Assembly: GCA_002633025.1 (NCBI GenBank)
Contig: NMRB01000842.1
Span: 185,799-249,798 of the forward strand
Length of the DNA stretch: 64,000 nt
Reading direction: 5' to 3'
From: Notospermus geniculatus
Taxonomy: Eukaryota > Nemertea > Pilidiophora > Heteronemertea > Lineidae
Shown here piece after piece: positions 34,611 through 45,385 of this stretch. The notes beneath the pieces were generated by a model that was not told the DNA's origin, searched no databases, and saw only the letters and a list, made by a program, of their open reading frames with translations. A program made the translations under genes and the position numbers. Numbering within the stretch: position 1 is the stretch's first letter; each line of letters begins with the position of its first letter.

Positions 34611-35243
34611 GCTGAATCGGTTAATGTCGTCCTCGGTACACCTCATTATTACCCAGGGTAATACTGGGTAATCCTTTTTGTTACCCAGGATCGTCCTGGG
34701 TACAAATAAGGCACCTTAACATTACCCAGTTTTAAAATCCGCTCCACTTTCCGCTCGAGGTTGTGATACGACCGTACGTGCGTTATGTACATGTAGCAGC
34801 CGTGAAAATTCTTCCAATTTCACCTGTTGATTGGTCAGCCACTTCAGTTTCGCATTAACTTTGACACCGCTTTCAACTTTCAACTTATCAACATCCACCA
34901 GATTTTTCTTCAGCTCTCTTCCTTTTGAAATGAAAATTCCATCCCTATAGATGGAATAGATTACAAATACATGTACGCCTGTAAATCGCAGTCTATAACG
35001 CGAGTTGCCATTCTTACAGCTGCTGACAATCACCACGTCAAAATGTACGTGTATAAATTCGTGGCGGGCTTGAATAAGATAGTGCCGTACCTCGAGCGCA
35101 GATGGAAAATGGCGCGGATTTCAAACTGGGTAATGTTAAGGTACCTTATTTATACCCAGGATCGTCCTGGGTAACAAAAGGGATTACCCAGAATACCCAG
35201 GGTAATAATGAGGTGTACCCAGGACGACATTAACCGATTCAGC
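34611..35243. mobile_element. 633-bp GCTGAA...GTCGTCC element, 9-bp duplication
   Basis: Ends GCTGAATCGGTTAATGTCGT and complement; duplication GTCAGTTCC at 34602-34610 and 35244-35252. Units A (about 39605) and B (about 43995) show the uninterrupted site. Confidence 0.9.
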
Positions 35244-35264
35244 GTCAGTTCCAGCAATGCTGGC

Positions 35265-35593
35265 GCTGAAAGGGTAAATGTCGTCCTGGATACATAAAAA
35301 GATTACCCAGGATCTCACCCAGCATCGTAGTATGCCACCTGGATACGAGGTTGTCTCGTCCGTGGTCACGTGACAGGCTGAAGAATGTCAGCTACACTCA
35401 ACAAGTACCGCGACGCGACACCGCGAGATTCCACGGGATTTCTAAATGGAACTCTTTCCTAGGCACTGATTGCGGATGCTGGGTGATGTTCGGCTACCGA
35501 AACTACACCCAGGGTATTGTTTTAGGGAAGATTGAGATCCTGGGTAATCTTTGTATATACCCAGGAGGCCAGGACGACATTTACCCTTTCAGC
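35265..35593. mobile_element. 329-bp GCTGAA...GTCGTCC element, 9-bp duplication
   Basis: Ends GCTGAAAGGGTAAATGTCGT and complement; duplication AATGCTGGC at 35256-35264 and 35594-35602. It inserted within about 12 bp of the 34611 element, same family, independent event. Confidence 0.9.
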
Positions 35594-35602
35594 AATGCTG
35601 GC

Positions 35603-36709
35603 GAGTGAATTCAAACATGAAGGTTATAGTATGGTAGGCCTACATGTAGTCGCTTATGTTGTTTCTTTAGGCCTTTTTCTCGTAAGCAGCCTATATTTAC
35701 TTTCAAATCGAACTCGGATGGTTTTAAAAATTTTCATGCAACCCTTTGTCTTCGTTTTCGTGTCCTCTTTCGTCTGTTCACGGCTGTTTCAGGATTTTGA
35801 ATCCTTCCATCGAAATGGTTTCATAACCTTTTTAGGTTCTGGACGATGTAGTAATTTGTCTTAACGTGTTTCTTTAGGTGTTACATCGTTAAAAGGCAAT
35901 AAGCACGTTGCATCATTGCTTGCTCATCTGCATTTCAAATGACAAACTTCGTACACAAAGGAAACTGCATAGCTTTCCTCTGTATATCTAAGCGCACCGA
36001 TATTAGAAATATCAGAAACGAGAAACTTTATTTGATGGCCGCATGCTTTAGACAAAATATCAGTGCACGCCTTCTATTTGCCAAATAACCATTTGTGAGG
36101 AAGCTGTTGTCGTCAGAAAAAGTTAAGTACACATTTCACCATTTAAGAATCCTTGGAGTAGAAAACGAATGATACAGCATCTTGGTTGAATAAGTACCAA
36201 TCCACAATATCTTCATACAAACTCGATCACGTTTGTGAATTTTTCTGTTTTTTGCGGGCTCATTTGTAGAGGAATTCAAGACCTGCGCCTTGTTCTTATA
36301 TAAGTCTCAGAAAGTGACGCGGTATTACTCAAACATCGGTTAGTAATTGACAACAGGATGATCAGTTATTTCGATGGAGGCCCAAACAGCTGTGTCTTAC
36401 TAGGAAAGGACGCATAAAAAAATTGCGAAAAGCAATTTAGTTAAAATTCATTTTTTTACATATTTAGAGCCAATGGCTGATATTCATAGAAGTCAGCAAA
36501 TGCTTTTACTTCAGATTTGCGCGGCGAGGTCCAATGTACGTGGACTACAAATCTTGATGCATTTGCTAGCTTTTATTGATATCAGCAATCGTCTCTCTCC
36601 TTGTTGATAGTACGTTGATGTTCCTAGCTGCTCGCAGCTACCTCTAACATGTATAAGATGGCAATGTCTTTCTTTTTCTTGGCTGTACATTGATGTTCTT
36701 AGCTGGGAT
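35603..36709. other. Upstream remainder of unit D, non-coding
   Basis: 35603-35700 matches A and B (GAATTCAAACATGAAGGT). The rest to 36709 shows no exon; it is the 3' flank of gene A. Confidence 0.5.
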
Positions 36710-38746
36710 CTATTTGGTGCAAACAACACACGTCAGTTCAGCACCGTTCACATAAGGTTGACAAGGTAAGGATCCACACCGCCCTTCAACATGATACATA
36801 AGTGCTCCATTTTCATCCTTACGACCGCCCTCTGTGCCACTGTCCGGCGAGTTATCCACACAGACAAAGTCATGCTGTGCCTTGTGGCTGTACCGATCCG
36901 TCATTAGGTAACCCCAGTATTCCTTGTTCCAACCAGCTGGGCATTCCTTCGTTCCTGGGATCATCACCTGCCAAATATAAATACGGAGTGTCAAAGAGAG
37001 TCTGGCCCCAAACCATTATCAAGGTAAATCTGGGTTCTTCAGCAAGATACATGTAGGCCTATCAGCAGTAGAAACCGCACAGAAACATCTTGAGAGTCTG
37101 TGGCTGTATTTACCTACCATACTACTCCTAGAGTGACTCCTACAGACACTGCATTGCACGTCTGTGTTGTGAAGGTTGTGCGGCTCGGAATTTGCTGTAC
37201 CAAAGAGACTGTACCCGCTGACCTCGAATTCCGTACCATAGATTAGAGCATTGCCGTTTTCTCCAGCCCTGATGTTTGCATAAGTGGGGTTGTCTGTCAG
37301 ACAGATGTAGTTGCTACCACCCCCTTCCTGAGTAAAATGTCCGCCACCGGCAAACCCTTGATTAAGAAATACATGTTCATAATCATAAATGTTAAGAAAC
37401 GTACTTTCCATAGATGTTTACTTATTCGTTTCAAAAACAATATCAATGGGAATAAAGTGTTCTATGATGTACCCCTGCTCCTAGTGTATTCGGCCTCCAA
37501 GTGGTTAAAGGTTTCTCAACTATTGTTAGAATAAGTGGGAGGACGGTTAATGGCACTAATAGCTATAATCTCATTAGTTTCGATAAAAATACATGGTGAG
37601 AATAAACGCGCTGATAGAAATAAGTGCTGCTTTGAACAGCTCCTACCTCTGTACACAAGCTCTGTGTCATGCGGACAATCCTTCCTGCCCCACCTGATGT
37701 AACTGGCGCCATCTGGAATAGAAAATGAATACGTCTTTAGTCCACTTATTTGCATATCAGTCCTGTATGGTACAACCGCGGCAGTTTCGACAGACTTTGC
37801 AGAAAAACATATTGCAGCACATCCTGTAATCAGATGTATGAAAATGAGTAATTCGGAGCTACTTCCTCGCTAGATTGGTACCACGATCCTCTGCCAGATG
37901 GATGTTATAATATCCATTTAGCAGAGGATCCTGTTACCAGTCTACCTCCTTGCATGACATGATCCCATAGAAATGTACTCACCTCTTGTCGAAGGATTTG
38001 GGTTTACAGATCTCTTCTCTCGTCCGGTGTCTTTGTGTTCCTAATAAGAATGAAAACAGTGTTCAACTAACCAATTTATTCGTAGGGGAGTACGCTCGGC
38101 CCGAGCTTCGGTTTATAGGCCTACAGCACAAAAATACAGGCAATGTTGGCCTAAAAATTCTTGCAGGCTATCACCCAAAGACGGCGCTGATGACACCTCA
38201 GCAATCAAAACCCACCAGCTGAGTCGAGCCCACCGTAAGACGGGTGTTCATTGGCTGAATCACGTCGAGCATGTCCATCTGGTAATGCCGCAGTGATCAT
38301 CCGTCACTATTGCGCTGAAAGCGGATCTCTAATTGGCATGTTAGTTTGGCGCCGATTCTAGCACGCCCTAGTGACGCCTATTGATCATCTTCTGAGAATC
38401 GCATAAGGCGAAGCAGTCTCGAAGCGAGGGTAACACGTGAAACAGTTCAAAACTGCGGTGGGAGTTTAGCAGGGGAGATGTCCGGTGCCTCTGAACCTCC
38501 TAATGTCCCACATTATGCGGTTTAGCAGGCCTACATGCAGATGGTGTTCGCGAATCTCAACACCTCTTTTTACGGGCCGACAATCTACGTGAAGTATGTC
38601 AATATCAAAATATAAAAATGGAAAATTCTAACTAATACCGTGACACGAAACTCCAAAATCTGATGAACGGTTAATAATCCGAGCCACACGAATATCGTCA
38701 GGACCAATATTAGGTTCTTAATGGTTCGATCTCTCTTCGATGCCAT
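36710..38746 (-). CDS. C4-domain type II membrane protein, unit A (intact, 242 aa)
   Basis: Five exons with GT-AG borders: 38639-38746, 37983-38040, 37647-37712, 37118-37356, 36710-36967 (729 nt including TAG). Phases match at every junction (0, 1, 1, 0). Residues 1-36: basic MASKRDRTIKN, then a hydrophobic segment (about 12-28), giving a type II signal anchor. Exon 2 adds a polar linker with GREKRS, matching the furin pattern R-x-K-R. Exons 3-5 form a domain with ten cysteines, starting GASYIRWGRKDCP and ending LTCVVCTK, recognised from invertebrate proteins named 'short-chain collagen C4-like'. There is no Gly-X-Y repeat. Likely extracellular or surface protein; role unknown. The tandem paralogs suggest a diversifying family. 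Conserved TATA-like sequence lies 130 bp upstream. Confidence 0.8.
37870..37944. mobile_element. 75-bp hairpin insertion in intron 2 of unit A
   Basis: CTAGATTGGTACC... pairs with GTTACCAGTCTA, with inner GATCCTCTGC/GCAGAGGATC. It is missing from the same intron of unit C (near 49160). Flanks CTTCCTCG and CCTCCTTG are only loosely alike. Confidence 0.7.
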
Positions 38747-38930
38747 TATGGATACGGTAAGACGCTGTTGTCCACTCAGCTAAATAGACTAGTCTCTCAA
38801 TAAGTCGCTTGTCTTCAGGCCTAGGCCTACTGGCTCTTTGTATTGTCAACTGATTGGAAGAGTTTCTTATATCTCGGTGCATCAACTGGCAACATTACAT
38901 CCTTATAGAGATATATTCCACACACCGTGG
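38747..38930 (-). promoter_or_regulatory. Conserved upstream block, unit A
   Basis: Aligned in all four units up to ATATATTCC (about 38915). Minus-strand GATATAAGAAAC at about 38872-38883 is the TATA candidate. Confidence 0.4.
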
Positions 38931-39159
38931 TGATAAAAAACTAATTCTTATAAATGGCCTAATTGTTGTGTACTTCCGTTGATTCTGAGTACTTCCGTTG
39001 ATTCCAATTATCTTGTTCTTTGTAGTAAACATGACCCGACAGTTGACATTTACGTCACAAATTCTTACCAATCAAACAGCCATCATAAATACGGGTCAGG
39101 GAGTTTTTTGAAAAATGAGAAGGTCGAGTGGCCATGCTGTACGCTTCTTACAGTACACT

Positions 39160-39313
39160 AGGTAGGTTTCGAAATCAAACGACAAACGTAAACGTTAACG
39201 ACAACGTTATTTTTGTACCGAAAATCCAATATAAAATCTGGTTAATGTGTGGTACGAAAAATAACGTTGTCGTAAAGTTTACGTTTATCGTTTGATTTCG
39301 GCACCTCCCTACC
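39160..39313. mobile_element. MITE upstream of unit A
   Basis: GAAATCAAACGACAAACGTA and complement in arms of about 60 bp; outer words GGTAGG/CCTACC. Absent in units B, C and D. A decayed relative is at 13446-13557. Confidence 0.75.
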
Positions 39314-40062
39314 GTGTTGATGATCACTTAGCGGAATCAGGCAACAACGAACGGCCTGCCCTGACAATTGTACAACATGACGCGTACAATATGCATGCCC
39401 CGTGAGGTTTTTCTTTAAATTCAACTGAACCTCTTCCGTATGGAAGTTGGCGAAGAGTTTTTGAAGTGTACCAATTGCAAATCTGGTGGCCAAATAAGAA
39501 AGTATAAACAACCAGTAGATCGAAGAAAAGTGATAGTCTCCCCTAGCTTGACATTGCGATGATTTGTTCGGTTCAAGAGAACATCGCAGCAAAATCATCA
39601 TCTGTTCCAGCAATGCTGGCGAGTGAATTCAAACATGAAGGTGCAAATAAGATACATGTAGTCGCTCATGTTGTTTCTTTAGGCATTTGTTCTCGGGAGC
39701 AGCCAACAAAGTACTTTCAAATCGAAACTCGGATGGTTTTACACATATTCGTGTCTTCTTTCGTCTATTGAATACTAGGAAGAAACACAGAAAAAATATG
39801 CGGATAGCAATTTTTTCATTGAAAATTTACTCTTTTTTACATATTGAGAGCCAATTGTAGGCCAACTAAAAAAATAATGCCATCTACGTCAAGGAATGGG
39901 ATTGCACTTCTTGAAACCCCCAAGTGAACTCCGTTACGTCATTGTTATGCTATTTTACCATTTATCAGAAATGTTTTTGATGTCGCTAAAAAATCATTTC
40001 GTAGGTGGGTTTTATAAAACAATACCAAAAAGCGATTGCTATATTGTACATTACACTTCTGG
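39314..40062. repeat. Upstream part of unit A, paralogous block
   Basis: Matches 34185-34600 plus 35594-35700 (D) and 43430-44060 (B). It holds the empty sites of the 34611 and 35265 elements. No exon. Confidence 0.6.
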
Positions 40063-40130
40063 TAGCTCGACTTGAAAGTGCCAGCCTGAAGAAGACCCCG
40101 GTTGGTGTCGAAAATTTGCTATGATTCTGG
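40063..40130 (+). ncRNA. Hammerhead-like core, Penelope-type context (tentative)
   Basis: GGTAGCTCGACTTGAAAGTG leads to CTGAAGAAGACCCCGGTTGG and TGTCGAAA. It shows the CTGANGA and GAAA boxes around a GACCCC/GGTGTC stem. The same sequence, decayed, is at 10290. Confidence 0.35.
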
Positions 40131-40299
40131 AAGTTGACTTCCTGTTTATCATCATTTTGTGTGTCAATTTTTGTGCTCTCTCTTTCTTTGTACAAGGTGC
40201 CTCAATATTTTTTGAAAAGTAGATCCAGAACAACAGCGTAGCCACCTCTTAAGGTGACAATGTCTCTCATTTCTTGCCTGTGATGTCCTTAGCTGGGAT

Positions 40300-41914
40300 C
40301 TATTTGGTGCAAACAACACACGTCAGTTCAGCACCGTTCACATAAGGTTGACAAGGTAAGGATCCACACCGCCCTTCAACATGATACATAAGTGCTCCAT
40401 CTTCGTTCTTAACACCGCCCTCTGTGCCACTGTCCGGCGAATTATCCACACAGACAAAGTTATGCTGTGCCTTGTGGACATGGTCAGCCGTCATTAGGTA
40501 ACCCCAGTATTCCTTGTTCCAACCAGCTGGGCATTCCTTCGTTCCTGGGATCATCAACTGTGAATATAAATACGGAATGTCTAAGTGAGTCTGCCCCCGA
40601 AACCATTAGAGTTATTTTTTAATCGTTATCCGGGTAAAGCTGAGTTCTTCACCAAATACATGTATCAGCAGTAGAAACCGTACAGAAACATTTTGAGAGT
40701 CTGTGGCTGTATTTGCCTACCATACTACTCCTAGAGTGACTCCTACAGACACTGCATTGCACGTCTGTGTCGTGAAGGCTATGCGGTTGGGAATTTGCTG
40801 TACCAAAGAGACTGTACCCGCTGACCGAGAATTCCGTACCATAGATTAGAGCATCGCCCTTTTCTCCAGCCATGATATTTGCATAGTTGGGGTTATCTGT
40901 CAGACAGATGTAGTTGCTACCACCCCCTTGATGAATATAATGTCCGCCACCGGCAAAACCTTGATAAAGAAACACATGTTCATAATCATAAATGCTAAAG
41001 ACAGGTACCCTAGTGACGTAGTTGGAATAAAGTGCCCTATCAGGTACAGTCTGCTCCCAGTGTATTCGACCTCGCAGTTGTGAAAGGTTCGTCAACTAGA
41101 TGTACTTGTATTGTAAGAATAAGAGGGAGGACGGTCAATGGAAGTGTAGCTATTCATCGTATCCAGGCCTACATCGTTCTGTGACGTTGTACGTTTTGCC
41201 CACCAGCTTTCTTCAGCAAAGCAATTAATTTTGCCCACCACCTTTGCGTCATTACGGCGACGTCAGCAATGGCGGACACTGTCGGAGTTACGTCGTGGCC
41301 CAGCATCGGTTTATAGGCCTACTCCACGAAAACGCGAAACGCGGCAATTTTGGGGGAATAATTGAATCAGGCTATCGCCCAAAGATGGCGCTGCTAACGC
41401 CTGGGCAATCAAAAGCCACCAGTTGAGTCGTCCCCGTGGTAGGACATATGTTCATCGGCTGAATCACGTCTAGCATGTCGAGAGGCATGAATCGCAGTGA
41501 TCACCCGTTTTGCGCCAATTCTAGCACCACTAGAGACGGCTATTGGTCATCTGCTAAGAAGCATTTTCGGTGCGCAGGTTGTACGTGAAGCGGTTCGAAA
41601 CATCTGCGGTGGTAAAGTAGGAGAGATGCCATGTGCTTCTGAACCCCCTAATAATGTCCAACGATGTACGGGTTAGTAGGCCGACATTTAGACGGTGTTC
41701 GCGAATCTCAACGGTTACCGGTACCCATCTTTCCAGGGAATGGAAGACTACCCAAAGTTTGTCAATCTAAAGGAATTTTTTAAAAAAAACGGAAACCGTA
41801 ACCTACCGTTACACGAAACTCCGTAATCTGATGAACGGTTAACAATCCGAGCCACGCGAAGATCGTCAGGACCAAAATTAGGTTCTTAATGGTTCGCTCT
41901 CTCCTCGATGCCAT
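40300..41914 (-). pseudogene. C4-domain gene, unit B (exons 2 and 3 missing)
   Basis: Exon 1 (41807-41914, MASRRERTIKNLILVLTIFA), exon 4 (40721-40959) and exon 5 (40300-40557) are intact and have good splice sites. The interval where exons 2 and 3 should lie (about 41155-41305) is about 390 bp shorter than in unit A and does not contain them. Exon 1 ends in phase 0 but exon 4 begins in phase 1, so joining them shifts the frame. The TATA-like ATATAAG of the other units is also disrupted here (about 42031-42040). Most likely a deleted duplicate. An alternative first exon within the extended frame before exon 4 (to 41095) cannot be excluded. Confidence 0.75.
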
Positions 41915-42098
41915 TGTGGATACCCGATAAGACGTCGTGGCCACTCAACGGAATACACCAGTCTCTCCAGAAGCTGATTGTCTTCAGGCCTAGGCCTACT
42001 GGTTGTTTGTATTGTCAACCAATTGAAACAGTTTGTCTTGCTGCATCAGCTGGCAACATAAACATTCTGATAGAGGATATATTCCAGACATTCTGGTG

Positions 42099-43196
42099 TT
42101 AAAGCTGAACTGCATGAACAAAAACTGGAGATTCCAGCTATGAAAAAAGACCACCACGCCACGGTGGTGGTCAGGAGAAATTCAAACGACCATAAAGCCG
42201 CCCATACACGGCGCAATATTATTGCACAATATGGGGCCCAAATGCGTGGTCGTGTGCTTCTAGCATGATAATTAGAAGAAAGATTGACAATAATATTGCC
42301 CGTTGTGATCCTCATATTGTGCAATAATATTGATCGTGTATGGGCAGCTTAAGGCACTTTCAAAACACCTCCAAAACATGATAGACTACCAGGATATTTG
42401 GTGGCGCCACTGTATTCACCCCGAGTCTGTCAATGGAGCAACATCAAGACATGGCATCCAGTGACGTCTGCAGGTCGAACGCATTAGGTTCTTACCGAAC
42501 CAGAGAATAAAGTCGGTCACCATTCTATAGTATTCACTTCTTGTTAACATTTATGGTGTTATCCAAGCACCATTTGAAAACATTTATGCATTCAAAAACA
42601 ATACAACACGCATTTGACGTACATCAGCGTCATCAGATATCATTATATATAGGTTGAGGATAATTCTTATTTTATTCCGTTGGTCATAATTACCGTAATC
42701 AATTAAATATTCTTTCTACAAATACACACACATCGCGCGAGTCATGTATGTATTATTGCTCAGATCAAGTACATTGCGTTTCTCTGAAAATATATTCAAA
42801 TAACGAAACTATGGCAAAAAAATCAAATAAGATTTATATGCAACATGTTTGCAATAATACCAAATGGAGTTTCGGAAACTCACACGAGTGGTGTATTATT
42901 TGTTGATGCCGAAGTTTTTGCCATTGTACCATATATTTCAACTGGGCGCAAGCACTAAAGAAACCTGACCAACCTCATACTCAGGTTCCAACAGATCGTA
43001 CTAAGTCTATCAGGCTCTGTCACTTGGACACTATCTCTTGATGTGTCTTGATTGAAAGCCTGAGATTGAATACAGTGGCGCCACCAAATAAGCCGGTAGA
43101 CTATCATGTTTTGGAGGTACTTGGACGGGCGTTCGCACGTCTGTAGAACACCATACTGCGGCGCTCTGGTTTTTGTTCATGCAGTTCAGCTTTAAA
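42099..43196. mobile_element. 1.1-kb TTAA element upstream of unit B
   Basis: Ends TTAAAGCTGAACTGCATGAA and complement (27 bp perfect), TTAA at both borders. Subterminal inverted arms around 42365-42425 and 43065-43130 (GGTGGCGCCACTGTATTCA). Contains a nested hairpin MITE. It sits at the same TTAA that holds the 33581 element in unit D. Confidence 0.85.
42196..42349. mobile_element. Nested hairpin MITE (GCCCATACACG ends)
   Basis: AGCCGCCCATACACGGCGCA and complement-like right end TGATCGTGTATGGGCAGCTT; inner GCAATATTATTGCACAATAT is itself near-palindromic. Confidence 0.75.
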
Positions 43197-44186
43197 CAAC
43201 GCCAAATATGAGTATGGCCTAGTTGTGGGTACGGTCGTTGATTCCAAGTATCCTGTTCTTTGTAATTACATGTATGAGCCGACACTTGCCGTTTACGTCA
43301 CAAATTCTTGCAAAGCAGGCCACCACGAATACGGTTCAGAGGATTTTTTTCCAGAAATTTGAAGGTCGGTGGTCATGCTCTACGTCTTGTACACTGTGTT
43401 GATGAACATGTAGCAGAATCAACCAACAACGAACGTCCTGTCCTTACTAGATGACGCGTAGAATATGCATGCCCCGATTAGGTTTGTCTTTAAATTCAGC
43501 TGTACCCTCCTCCGTATGGAAGAAGGCACGAGTTTTAAAGTGCAGCAAAACAACTGAAAACCTGGTGGTCAAATTAGAAAGTATAAAGAACCAGAAAGAC
43601 ACAGGAAATGCGATAGTCTTCCCTAGCTTGATATTCCCTTGACATTTTTCGGTTCAGAAGAAGGGTCGTATGCTCGGGTCGGACTTAACCTAAAAGTATG
43701 GCTGAAGTTAGACTTTCTGCATGCCTGAAACATTGAGAAAGGTCAGAATTTAATGAAAGTTTGGCTGAAGTCCTACCTTAGCATACGGCCTTAAGTCTAA
43801 CTTCTGATCAGCTACTTTTAGGCTAAAGTCCGACCCGAGCATTCGGCCCAAAGTGTAGTTGTATCATTGCAAACTTGGTCGTCAAATTAAAAAGTAAAAA
43901 CAACCAGAAAGACGCAAGAAAGGTGATGGTCCCCCTCGCTTGACATTCCTTCGATTTGTTTCGGTTGTGGACATCGCAGCAAAATCACTGTCAGTTCCAG
44001 CACTGCTGACGAGTGAATTCAAACATGAAGGTGCTAATAAAGTACATACATGTAGTCGCTCATTTTGTTCCTTCAGGCCTTTCTTGTCATGCTTGTCGTA
44101 AGCAACTTACATCGATTTACATGTTTGTCCTCTATCATCTATTGAATTCTAGAAAGAAACGCAATATGCGAAAAGAAATTTACTTA
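43197..44186. repeat. Upstream part of unit B with partial duplication
   Basis: Blocks near 43490-43650 and 43850-43990 are diverged copies (CAACCAGAAAGACGCAAGAA versus GAACCAGAAAGACACAGGAA), separated by the MITE at 43663-43849. No exon. Confidence 0.6.
43663..43849. mobile_element. Foldback MITE, GGGTCGTATGCTCGG ends
   Basis: GGGTCGTATGCTCGGGTCGG pairs with CCGACCCGAGCATTCGGCCC; several internal arms (CTTAACCT.../AGGCTAAAGT). Same end motif as 34377 and 44187. Confidence 0.7.
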
Positions 44187-45017
44187 GGGCCATATTCATA
44201 AAGGGTGTTTTTCTCTTAGACGCGACTAACTAGCAAAATCGCTGACTAAACAGGGGATAATCGCACGTTCAAGTTAGACAGCATTTCATAAAAGTGATTA
44301 GATCACCAGACGTTTAACCAACCTACAAAAGTAGACACCCGCGTGCAAGTAACAAAAGAAATGTTAAACGTCCCAAGGGGCTTGTTTATCTCGCGTACAA
44401 ACTGTCATTTCGCCTTAGGCGCGCTGAAGCTTCGCAATGAATCCACTCCGTATCCTCGAATTAGGTGCAGAAGAAGCATGGGAAGAGGCAGAACGAAGGC
44501 AGCCTGTTGATTTGCGTGTTTTTACAGATCATACAAATCCGGGAATCACGTGCGACAGCATCCCATGCCACTTGCTTCTTCTGATTGACTGTAGCATCTG
44601 AACGTTTGTTTTCAATCACATCTTTCCGAATGTTTCAGCCTCAATTAGCCACATCCGCTGATTGGCTGCAAAATTGTCAGCTCGTTTTTTCGACATAGTT
44701 CATACTTCGACGCAAAACCATCGGCGTCCGGCGCGCAATCAAAATCTATGGTGCCATGCATGACCGGGGCCTTTGTTCTGACATGCTACGTACTTCGTTA
44801 CATGATCTTTCAGCGACTGGGAAATGCCCGCAGCAAGAAAATCGGTGATTAACCGGGAAGTTAGACGCGGACAGATAAACGGCCGATCATCTCTTGTTGT
44901 GAATTGCGATCATCAAGGGTGTTTATCCACACGCGTACAAACCTGTTTTAACCAGCGTACAAAAGTTATCCGCGTCTAGGCTAATCGCGCGATGATCACC
45001 CTTTATGAATACGGCCC
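44187..45017. mobile_element. 831-bp Harbinger-derived element, TTA duplication
   Basis: Ends GGGCCATATTCATAAAGGGT and complement (GGGCCGTATTCATAAAGGG...), flanked by TTA (44184-44186 and 45018-45020). Unit D near 36440 shows the empty site. A 54-codon ORF inside resembles the N-terminus of PIF/Harbinger transposases. Both features point to an internally deleted Harbinger element. Confidence 0.8.
44437..44601 (+). pseudogene. Harbinger transposase N-terminal remnant (54 codons)
   Basis: From ATG the frame reads MNPLRILELGAEEAWEEAER... and then RVFTDHTNP before running into unrelated residues and a TGA. An acidic or basic lead followed by R-V-F-x-D-x-x-N-P is typical of the start of HARBI1-like DDE transposases. 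The catalytic core is absent. The match is from memory of the family pattern and needs a profile search. Confidence 0.5.
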
Positions 45018-45385
45018 TTAAAGTTTCTTCTGTTTGACATATTTAGAGCATATGTTTGACATATTTAGAGCATATGTAGACAGACTATTATAAAATGCCA
45101 GCAACGCCAAGGTATGGGATTGCACTTCCTCGAAACCCCCAAGTGAACTCCATCATGCCTGTGTTATAGCTGGGAATTTTGTCATTGTAATCAGAAGTCT
45201 TCCTGGTGTAGCTAAAAATCATTTAGTAGGCGGTCTTTTTTAAACAAAATACCTAAAAGCGATTGCCACATTCTACAAGGTTGCTAAAGACTTGAACAGT
45301 AGGTCCGTCAGTACGACAGCGCAGCCACCTCTAAGGTGACAATGTCTCTTTTTCTTGGCTGTACGTTGATGTTCTTAGCTGAGAA
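45018..45385. other. 3' flank of unit C, non-coding
   Basis: Shared with the flanks of units A and B (e.g. CAGCCACCTCTAAGGTGACA). Likely 3' UTR or spacer. Confidence 0.4.
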
